In this document: piece after piece, positions 1-5,540 of the stretch
Position numbering within the stretch: the first letter of the stretch is position 1
Layout: the number at the start of each line of letters is the position of its first letter
Assembly (NCBI GenBank): GCA_946404295.1
Contig: CAMJDE010000137.1
Span: 1 to 5,540, forward strand
Origin: an uncultured Clostridia bacterium
GTDB taxonomy: Bacteria > Bacillota > Clostridia > Oscillospirales > CAG-272
Length of the DNA: 5,540 bases
Reading direction: 5' to 3'
Position numbers and translations under genes: made by a program
Notes under the pieces: generated by a model
Seen by the model: the letters and a program-made list of their open reading frames with translations, nothing else
What the model was told of the DNA's origin: nothing
The model's database searches: none

Positions 1-32
1 GGGTCGTCCCCGCGGCGGACTCCGAAAACTGA
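1..32 (+). CDS. Probable 3' end of an upstream gene (partial)
   Basis: Reading from base 3 gives VVPAADSEN followed by TGA at 30-32. Nearly all these codons end in G or C (gtc, gtc, ccc, gcg, gcg, gac, tcc, aac), matching the strong bias of the genes downstream, so this is the most likely frame for the tail of the preceding gene. It would end 33 bases before the YfhO start. An alternative is the frame from base 1, which stays open to a TGA at 67-69 and would overlap the next start as GTGA, but its codon usage fits less well. The fragment is too short to assign any function. Confidence 0.35.
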   Translation, partial: VVPAADSEN

Positions 33-50
33 ACGGCTGAAAGAACCCGG

Positions 51-58
51 AAAGGAGG
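51..58 (+). promoter_or_regulatory. Shine-Dalgarno site for the yfhO-family gene
   Basis: AAAGGAGG lies 7 bases before GTG at 66. It is close to a perfect anti-16S match at ideal spacing, and it decides the GTG start. The next in-frame Met is around codon 54, inside the first membrane segment, so a later start is implausible. Confidence 0.85.
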
Positions 59-65
59 CGCGAGC

Positions 66-2879
66 GTGACCGAACAAACGCTTGCGGGGGAACTCTCCCC
101 CCTTGAACCGAAAAAACGGCGCTTCCGCGCCTTCCTTTCCCGCGCCCTGAACCGGCTCCGCGCGATCTACCGCCGTCACCCGAGCCTGCTCTTCCTCTTC
201 TGCTTCCTCGTTCCCGCCGCCCTGATGTTCTTCGTCCACGCGTGTTTCGGCGTCTATCCCTTCGGGGAAAGTTCGATCCTCGTGCTCGATATGAACGCGC
301 AGTACGTCATGTTCTTCGAGGCGCTGCGCCGCGCGATCTACGGGGACGCGTCGCTGCTCTACTCCTTCTCGCGCAATCTCGGCGGCGAATTCCCCGGGAT
401 CATCGCTTACTATCTCGCAAGCCCGCTTTCGCTCCTCGTCGCGGTCTTTCCGAAAGGCAATATCCTTGAGGCGCTCTACACGCTCTACGTCGTCAAGTGC
501 GGGCTGTGCGGTCTGACCTTCTCGATCTTTCTCAAAAAGATCTTCAAAACGAAGGATCACGCGACCTTCCTGTTCTCGTGCTGTTACGCGCTCTCGGGTT
601 ACGCGTTGATCATGCAGCACAACGTCATGTGGACCGACTGCGAGATCCTGCTCCCCCTGATCTGCCTCGGCGTCTATCAGATGATCCGCGAGAAAAAGTA
701 CAAACTGTACGTCGTATCGCTTGCAGTCGCGGTTTTCTCGAACTACTACATCGGCTATATGACGTGTATCTTCACGTTCCTGTTCTTCTTCTACTGCTAT
801 TTCAGCCAGACGAAGGAGGAACGCAACCCGCGGGGAGAGAGGGCGCATTTCGTTCGTTCGCTTCTCCGGATGGGCGTCTTTTCGGCGATCGCGCTGCTGA
901 TCGCCTGCCTGATCGTCCTCCCCGCCTACTATTCCCTTCAATTCGGGAAAAACGAGTTCTCCAACCCGACCTACGAATTCACGTCGAAATTCAAACTGTT
1001 CGACCTCTTCGGGACCCTGCTCTTTCATTCCTACGACACGGTGCGCCCCGACGGGATGCCGATTCTCTACTGCGGGATCCTGTCGATGCTTCTGATCCCG
1101 CTGTTCTTCATCTCCCGCCGCTTCCGCGTCCGCGAACGGCTGGCGGGCGCTTTGATCGTCCTTCTGCTGATCGCTTCGTTCTCGATCAAGTATTTCGACC
1201 TTGTCTGGCACGGTTTTCAAGCCCCGAACTGGCTGAACTACCGATACAGCTTTATGCTGATCTTCCTCCTCGTCACGTTCGCCGCGCGCGCCTTTGACAA
1301 CCTCGGGGAAAAGGCGCCGCGAACCGTCGCGGGGGTCGGGCTGTTCGCCCTGCTCTTCGTCTTCCTTCTGCAGGCGTTCGGGATCCGGTATCTGCGCGAC
1401 TTCTCGGGGGTTTATCCCGATATCGCCCTGATCGTCCTCTACGTCGTTCTGGTCTCCCTGATCGTCCGGCCGCACCGCTTCAAGGCGAGGGTCTTCAAAA
1501 CGCTTCTGACCCTGCTCCTTCTCGTCGAACTGTTCGTCTCGGCGCTGCTCAACCTCGTGATGCTCGACGACGACGTGGTGGTCTCGAGCCGCCCGTCGTA
1601 CCTGAACTTCCTGAACAAATGGCAGCCGGTCGTCGACGAGGTCGCGGAATCCGACGGCGATCTCTTCTTCCGCACCGAGTTTATCAACCGCAGCCGGATC
1701 AACGAATCCTACGCGCTCGGCACCTACGGCGTTTCGGGCTCGACCTCGACGCTCAACGCCGACACGATCGCGTTTCTTTCCAAAACCGGCGTCTCGGCGC
1801 AGTCGCATTGGGCACAGTACACCTCGTCCAACCCTCTGACCGACACGATCCTTTCGATCCGTTATATTATGCGGAATTCCGACGCCGCGGGAAGGATGCC
1901 CGCGATCTACGAAAAGATCTACGACGACGGGTCCGCCTCCTGCTATCTCAACCCCGACGCGCTCCCGCTCTGCTTCGCCGTCGATCCCATGATCCGGACG
2001 ATCACCTTCCGATCGCCCGAGGAGGATTCAGACGACGACCGCACCTACTACGACAACACCTCCCCGTTCGCCGTCCTGAACATTATGCTTCGCTGTATGT
2101 TCGGGCGCGACGATACGCTCGGCGTCTATACTCCGATCTCGACGGGAAGCCCGTCGCTCGTCAATCTGACCGGCTACCCCGTTTCGGGACACAGTTGTTA
2201 TAACAAAAAGGAACCCGAAAAACCCGCCACGATCACCTATCAGGTCACGGGGGATGGCGTGCGCGAGGTCTACGCCTTCTTCCCCTCCCGGTGGCCGCGC
2301 TCCTGCTACTATCAGATCAACGGCGAATGGGGCGGCTGGATGCTCTCGGGCAGTTCCTACGGCTTCATCAATCTCGGCGTACTTCCCGCCGACGAACCGA
2401 CGATCTTCACGATCAACGTCTCGAACGACGACGGGCGCGTCTACCTCGACAATACCGTTTCGTCCTTTTTCTACCTCTTTGACGAGAACGCCTACCGCGC
2501 CGCCGTCTCGGAACTCTCGACGGGCGGGATCGAACTGACCTCGTTCGAGGAGGATCGCTTCGCCGGGACGGTCACCGTCCCGGAGGGACGGACGGCGATC
2601 TTTACCACCGTTCCCTACGATCGGGGCTGGATCGTCAAGGTCGACGGCGAACGCGTCGAAACCTACGAGACCCTCGACGCGCTGCTCGGTTTCGACGCCC
2701 CGGCGGGCGAACACGAGATCGAGTGCCGCTATATGCCCGACCTCTACGTCACCGGCGCGAAACTCTCGATCGTCGGGGGCGCTGCCTTCCTCGCCGTGCT
2801 CGCGGGCGAATTCGTTTACCGAATGATCCGGAAAAACAAGGAGAAAAGAGAATGTACTACTACGTTAAGGGAGAACTGA
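66..2879 (+). CDS. yfhO: YfhO-family polytopic membrane protein (GT-C-like predicted glycosyltransferase)
   Basis: This is a 937-residue integral membrane protein resembling the bacterial YfhO family. Seen in the sequence: a very basic cytoplasmic N-terminus (residues 16-38); a first membrane segment at about 41-61; an acidic extracytoplasmic loop with DMNAQY (75-80), where GT-C enzymes carry their catalytic acidic residue; then about a dozen further hydrophobic segments to about residue 499. PNWLNYRYSF (387-396) is a family-like motif. A large, mostly hydrophilic, presumably extracellular region (about 500-895) follows, with the typical YfhO ending YDRGW...VDG (851-861) and GEHEI...Y.P (881-891). 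A last membrane helix (about 897-921) leads to a short basic tail. Known of the family: Bacillus and Listeria homologues are needed for glycosylation of lipoteichoic acid, probably transferring sugar from a lipid-linked donor outside the membrane. The acceptor here is unknown. No companion GtcA or CsbB-like gene is visible. Length is somewhat above the B. subtilis protein. The last nine codons overlap ruvA. Confidence 0.85.
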   Translation: MTEQTLAGELSPLEPKKRRFRAFLSRALNRLRAIYRRHPSLLFLFCFLVPAALMFFVHACFGVYPFGESSILVLDMNAQYVMFFEALRRAIYGDASLLYSFSRNLGGEFPGIIAYYLASPLSLLVAVFPKGNILEALYTLYVVKCGLCGLTFSIFLKKIFKTKDHATFLFSCCYALSGYALIMQHNVMWTDCEILLPLICLGVYQMIREKKYKLYVVSLAVAVFSNYYIGYMTCIFTFLFFFYCYFSQTKEERNPRGERAHFVRSLLRMGVFSAIALLIACLIVLPAYYSLQFGKNEFSNPTYEFTSKFKLFDLFGTLLFHSYDTVRPDGMPILYCGILSMLLIPLFFISRRFRVRERLAGALIVLLLIASFSIKYFDLVWHGFQAPNWLNYRYSFMLIFLLVTFAARAFDNLGEKAPRTVAGVGLFALLFVFLLQAFGIRYLRDFSGVYPDIALIVLYVVLVSLIVRPHRFKARVFKTLLTLLLLVELFVSALLNLVMLDDDVVVSSRPSYLNFLNKWQPVVDEVAESDGDLFFRTEFINRSRINESYALGTYGVSGSTSTLNADTIAFLSKTGVSAQSHWAQYTSSNPLTDTILSIRYIMRNSDAAGRMPAIYEKIYDDGSASCYLNPDALPLCFAVDPMIRTITFRSPEEDSDDDRTYYDNTSPFAVLNIMLRCMFGRDDTLGVYTPISTGSPSLVNLTGYPVSGHSCYNKKEPEKPATITYQVTGDGVREVYAFFPSRWPRSCYYQINGEWGGWMLSGSSYGFINLGVLPADEPTIFTINVSNDDGRVYLDNTVSSFFYLFDENAYRAAVSELSTGGIELTSFEEDRFAGTVTVPEGRTAIFTTVPYDRGWIVKVDGERVETYETLDALLGFDAPAGEHEIECRYMPDLYVTGAKLSIVGGAAFLAVLAGEFVYRMIRKNKEKRECTTTLREN
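2838..2843 (+). promoter_or_regulatory. Shine-Dalgarno site for ruvA, inside the end of the yfhO-family gene
   Basis: AAGGAG is 8 bases before the ATG at 2852. It decides the ruvA start over the in-frame upstream ATG at 2723, which would add 43 arginine-rich residues absent from RuvA proteins. Because the site lies within the upstream coding region, ribosomes finishing the YfhO-family protein may help open or feed ruvA translation. Confidence 0.8.
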
Positions 2880-3472
2880 CCTATTCCGATCCGTCGACCG
2901 CCGTCGTGGAGTGCGCCGGGGTCGGTTACCGCCTGACGGTCAGCACGATCACCTCCGACGCGCTCTCGCGCAGACGCGGCGAGACCGTCCGGCTCTTCAC
3001 GCATCTTTCGGTGCGCGAGGACGGGGTCGAACTGTTCGGGTTCCTCTCGGAAGAGGAGCGCGAGGTCTTCAACCTTCTGACCGGGGTGTCCGGCGTAGGT
3101 CCGAAGGCGGCGATGTCGCTTCTTTCGAGTTTCTCCCCCGACAAGCTGATCTTTGCCGTCGGTACCGAGGACGTCAAGTCGCTCGCGCGCGCAAACGGCA
3201 TCGGCAACAAGACCGCCGCGAGGATCGTTCTGGAACTGAAAGATAAGGTTTCGGGAGATCTGTTCGTCCGGAGCGGCGCGACGGCGGCGTCCCCCGACGG
3301 ATCGCTGCTCGACGCGCCGAAGAAGAGCGGCAAACTGGTCGAGGCGACCGAGGCGCTCTCGGCGCTCGGCTACGACAAGTCACAGATCCTCTCGGCTCTC
3401 CGGGGGGTCGACGTCGAAAAACTCTCGCTCGAAGAGATCATCACCGCCGCGCTCCGCAAATTCGTAAAGTAA
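2852..3472 (+). CDS. ruvA: Holliday junction branch migration protein RuvA
   Basis: RuvA binds four-way Holliday junctions as a tetramer or octamer and loads the RuvB hexamer motors for branch migration in recombination and replication-fork repair. The protein is 206 residues, the normal RuvA length. The N-terminal OB-fold domain (about 1-63) begins MYYYVKGEL and keeps the acidic pin residues E56-D57 in the REDGVELFGF stretch. The central domain has two helix-hairpin-helix DNA-binding motifs: VSGVGPKAA (79-87) and ANGIGNKTAARI (114-125). A flexible linker (about 133-160) leads to the small C-terminal domain III (about 161-206, EATEALSALGY onward), which contacts RuvB. The ATG overlaps the preceding gene by 28 bases in a different frame and is set by an AAGGAG site. 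It is followed after 30 bases by ruvB, the standard ruvAB order. No ruvC is seen immediately upstream. The gene looks complete and functional. Confidence 0.97.
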   Translation: MYYYVKGELTYSDPSTAVVECAGVGYRLTVSTITSDALSRRRGETVRLFTHLSVREDGVELFGFLSEEEREVFNLLTGVSGVGPKAAMSLLSSFSPDKLIFAVGTEDVKSLARANGIGNKTAARIVLELKDKVSGDLFVRSGATAASPDGSLLDAPKKSGKLVEATEALSALGYDKSQILSALRGVDVEKLSLEEIITAALRKFVK

Positions 3473-3502
3473 CCGCCCGATCAAAGGAAGGGAAAAACCG
3501 AA

Positions 3503-4576
3503 ATGGAACAAGAGTTTGATTTTGAAAACCGGATCGTTTCGAGCGAGTACGCTCCCGCCGACGCGGCGGAAGAGGTCAGTCTCCGTCCGAAAACGCTCGA
3601 CGAATACATCGGGCAGGAGAAGGCGAAAGAAAACCTGAAAATCGGGATCGAGGCGGCGAAACTCCGCGGAGAGTCGCTCGATCACGTCCTGCTCTACGGC
3701 CCTCCGGGTCTCGGTAAAACCACCCTTTCGGGCATCATCGCCGCCGAGATGGGGGTCAATATCCGAACCACCTCGGGCCCCGCGATCGAAAAGCAGGGCG
3801 ATCTCGCCGCGATCTTAACCAACCTCGCGGAGGGCGACGTCCTCTTCATCGACGAGATCCACCGCCTCTCGCGCTCGATCGAGGAGATCCTCTACCCCGC
3901 GATGGAGGACTACGCGATCGACATCATCATCGGAAAGGGTCCGTCGGCGCGCAGCATCCGGCTTCCCATTCCCCATTTCACCCTGATCGGCGCGACCACC
4001 CGCGCGGGACAGCTGACGACCCCGCTCCGCGACCGCTTCGGCGTGGTTTTGAAACTCGAACTCTACACCCCGGCGGAACTGGCGACCATCGTCAAGCGGA
4101 GCGCCAAGATCCTCGATATCAAGATCACTGACGAGGGCGCGCTCGAGATCGCGTCTCGCTCGCGCGGAACGCCGCGTATCGCCAACCGCCTGCTCAAACG
4201 GGCGCGCGACTTCGCCCTGGTGCGCGGAAACGGGTCGATCGACCTTTCGATGGCGAAAACCGCGCTCAAAATGCTGGAGATCGACGAACTGGGTCTTGAC
4301 AACGCCGACCGCCGGATGCTCTCGGCGATCATCAACTATTACGACGGAGGTCCCGTCGGGCTCGAGACCGTCGCCGCGACCATCGGCGAGGAATCGGTCA
4401 CAATCGAGGACGTTTACGAACCCTATCTGCTCCAGATCGGTTTCCTTTCGCGCACTCCGCGCGGGCGCTGCGTCACGCGGCTTGCCTACGAACACCTCGG
4501 GATCCCCTTCGGCGGGCGGAAAAAATCCGGCGATCAGATCCCCGGGCAGACCGACCTCTTCGGCGACGGAAACTGA
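3503..4576 (+). CDS. ruvB: Holliday junction branch migration ATPase RuvB
   Basis: RuvB is the AAA+ hexameric motor that, with RuvA, pumps DNA through Holliday junctions. The 357-residue protein shows an N-terminal leader with SLRPKTLDEYIGQE (26-39); Walker A GPPGLGKT (66-73); Walker B with DEIH (117-120); the RuvA-contacting beta-hairpin region (about 137-153); sensor 1 GATTR (163-167); LRDRFG (175-180), carrying the arginine finger; and sensor 2 GTPRIANR (222-229). The C-terminal winged-helix DNA-binding domain includes GGPVGLETVA (282-291) and RTPRGR (317-322). All key residues are present. An AAAGGAAGGG ribosome site lies at 3483-3492, 10 bases before the ATG, and the gap to ruvA is 30 bases without a terminator, so the two are co-expressed. 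Unlike E. coli RuvB, which stops shortly after the equivalent of HLGIPF (331-336), this protein has about 20 extra residues ending QTDLFGDGN, which contains a sliding-clamp-like motif. Confidence 0.98.
   Translation: MEQEFDFENRIVSSEYAPADAAEEVSLRPKTLDEYIGQEKAKENLKIGIEAAKLRGESLDHVLLYGPPGLGKTTLSGIIAAEMGVNIRTTSGPAIEKQGDLAAILTNLAEGDVLFIDEIHRLSRSIEEILYPAMEDYAIDIIIGKGPSARSIRLPIPHFTLIGATTRAGQLTTPLRDRFGVVLKLELYTPAELATIVKRSAKILDIKITDEGALEIASRSRGTPRIANRLLKRARDFALVRGNGSIDLSMAKTALKMLEIDELGLDNADRRMLSAIINYYDGGPVGLETVAATIGEESVTIEDVYEPYLLQIGFLSRTPRGRCVTRLAYEHLGIPFGGRKKSGDQIPGQTDLFGDGN
4547..4561 (+). other. Candidate sliding-clamp (DnaN) binding motif QTDLF at the RuvB C-terminus
   Basis: RuvB residues 349-353 read QTDLF, four residues from the end, after a short charged, glycine-rich and probably disordered linker (about 337-348). 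Known clamp-binding peptides follow Q-x-(S/D)-L-F and often sit at a flexible terminus, so sequence and placement both fit. Binding itself is inference. A five-residue match can arise by chance. Confidence 0.5.
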
Positions 4577-4597
4577 TTCCGGGGTCAAAGACACCCA

Positions 4598-5540
4598 ATG
4601 ATCGCAACGCTTTCGATCGCGTCGCTCACCTGCCTCTCGATCATTCTGTCGGTTCTCTTCTTTCCCGAGATACGGTTGGGACGAAAAAGGATCGGGCTCT
4701 ACTGGATCATCGCGCTCCTCGGCGCCCTTATCCTGCTCGTGACCCGCCGGATCTCGCCGTCTGCGCTGTGGGCGGGTCTGACGGCGCAAACGGCGGTCAA
4801 TCCGCTGAAGATCCTCGTCCTTTTCCTCTCGATGACCGCGCTCTCGGTGTTTCTTGACGAAATCGGGTTTTTCCGGTATCTTGCCGGGGCGGCAATCCGC
4901 GTCGCGGGGGAGAAACAGACCGTCCTCTTCTACACGCTCTACGGGCTGGTCTCGCTTCTGACCGTCTTTACCTCGAACGACGTCATCATCCTGACCTTCA
5001 CGCCCTTTATCTGCTATTTCACGCGCTGCGCCGGGATTGACCCGCTCCCCTACCTCGTCTCGGAGTTCGTCGCGGCGAATACCTGGAGCATGGCGCTCCT
5101 GATCGGCAACCCCACCAACGTCTACCTCGGCGGCTCGGCGGGGATCGGGTTCGGCGAGTACGTCTCGGTGATGATCCTGCCGACTTTGTTTGCCGGGCTG
5201 ACCTCTCTTCTCGTTCTGCGGCTCCTCTTTTTCCGGCAACTCCGCGAACCGATGGACCCGATCTGGACCGAGGAGGAAAAGCCCGACCGCGTTCTTCTTG
5301 TCGTCGGGCTCTCGCATCTTCTCCTCTGCACCGTTCTGCTTGCCGTCGGGTCGTATATCGGTCTTCCGATGTGGATCGTCTCGCTCGGCTTCGCCGTCTC
5401 GCTCTTCCTGTTCGTTTCTGTCGCGTCGCTCTGCCGCAAAAAGAAGCCGACCGAACTGCTCCGCACGGCGAGGCGGCTTCCCTGGCCGCTCGTCCCCTTC
5501 GTGCTCTCGATGTTCACGATCGTCCTCTCGCTCTCCTCTT
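4598..5540 (+). CDS. ArsB/SLC13-type (ion transporter superfamily) permease, 3' end outside the window
   Basis: An open frame from ATG at 4598 reaches the right edge with 314 codons and no stop. It begins MIATLSIASL and is strongly hydrophobic, with about nine or ten membrane segments (roughly 3-22, 34-50, 71-88, 107-124, 126-142, 152-172, 187-212, 231-252, 255-278 and 296 onward). Features typical of ArsB-like permeases are FLDEIGFFRYLA (85-96), the half-helix motif TSNDVIILTFTP (125-136), and NTWSMALLIGNPTNV (161-175), corresponding to the ND...LTP and SNLVN-like signatures of the family. Such proteins export arsenite or move sodium or organic anions. The substrate cannot be told here, because no arsR, arsA or arsC is adjacent. 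The start is the only in-frame start codon between the ruvB stop and the first hydrophobic stretch, 21 bases after ruvB. Upstream there is only a weak GGGG-type ribosome site, so coupling to ruvB translation is possible. Family is fairly sure; function is not. Confidence 0.8.
   Translation, partial: MIATLSIASLTCLSIILSVLFFPEIRLGRKRIGLYWIIALLGALILLVTRRISPSALWAGLTAQTAVNPLKILVLFLSMTALSVFLDEIGFFRYLAGAAIRVAGEKQTVLFYTLYGLVSLLTVFTSNDVIILTFTPFICYFTRCAGIDPLPYLVSEFVAANTWSMALLIGNPTNVYLGGSAGIGFGEYVSVMILPTLFAGLTSLLVLRLLFFRQLREPMDPIWTEEEKPDRVLLVVGLSHLLLCTVLLAVGSYIGLPMWIVSLGFAVSLFLFVSVASLCRKKKPTELLRTARRLPWPLVPFVLSMFTIVLSLSS

Noticed and set aside
7..20. A GC-rich GTCC...GGAC inverted repeat near the left edge
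   Set aside because: The arms are four bases and it lies within the probable coding tail of the upstream gene. No T-run follows.
497..1297. A 266-codon alternate-frame plus-strand frame inside the yfhO-family gene
   Set aside because: Its product is rich in R, L, P and D, as expected for a shifted reading of GC-rich membrane-protein codons. The main frame has clear membrane segments and family motifs.
2028..2714. A 228-codon minus-strand open frame inside the yfhO-family gene
   Set aside because: It lies antisense to well-conserved YfhO sequence, has low-complexity charged composition, and has no domain signature.
2723..2851. An upstream ATG that would extend RuvA by 43 residues
   Set aside because: The extra sequence is arginine-rich and unlike RuvA. 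The ATG at 2852 has a proper AAGGAG site and gives the standard RuvA N-terminus.
4581..4596. A small GGGT...ACCC hairpin between ruvB and the permease as a possible terminator
   Set aside because: It has only four base pairs and no U-rich tract, and it abuts the next start codon. It is too weak to terminate transcription.
3815..5317. A 500-codon open frame on the minus strand, antisense to ruvB and the permease
   Set aside because: Its product is dominated by R, D, E and G with no hydrophobic core or recognisable domain. It spans the convincing C-terminal two-thirds of RuvB, the intergenic gap and the permease. It is explained by GC-ending codon bias leaving few stops on the opposite strand.
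1..5540. Abundant GATC and TCGATC-type words across the window
   Set aside because: These arise from frequent ATC (Ile) codons following codons that end in G, and from the TCG and GAT/GAC codon preference. There is no clustering that suggests an origin or a regulatory array.

Overview
This is a compact, single-strand, GC-rich (roughly 60% by eye) bacterial core-genome segment. It holds four plus-strand genes and almost no intergenic DNA. The layout, strong Shine-Dalgarno sites, a YfhO-family membrane protein and a Firmicutes-like RuvB suggest a GC-rich member of the Clostridia, possibly a gut or other anaerobic lineage. That placement is inference from protein flavour, not a database result.

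Layout. Bases 1-32 are probably the last codons of an upstream gene. Bases 66-2879 encode a 937-residue YfhO-family polytopic membrane protein, a GT-C-like predicted glycosyltransferase, which starts at GTG behind an excellent ribosome binding site. Its last 28 bases overlap the start of ruvA (2852-3472). After a 30-base gap comes ruvB (3503-4576). After a further 21 bases an ArsB/SLC13-type ion permease starts at 4598 and runs off the right edge, with 314 codons visible. I see no terminator hairpin or promoter between the genes, so all four are plausibly co-transcribed.

Function. RuvA and RuvB form the Holliday-junction branch-migration motor used in recombinational repair and fork rescue. 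Both look intact, with their helix-hairpin-helix, Walker A/B, sensor and arginine-finger motifs present. The YfhO protein and the permease are membrane proteins with no obvious mechanistic link to RuvAB; they look like operon passengers. ruvC, the usual partner, is not in the window.

I found no mobile element, CRISPR array, RNA gene or clearly new system. The most interesting detail is a C-terminal extension on RuvB ending in QTDLF, a near-consensus sliding-clamp (DnaN) binding pentapeptide. Many long open frames on the opposite strand and in alternate frames are by-products of strong GC-ending codon bias.
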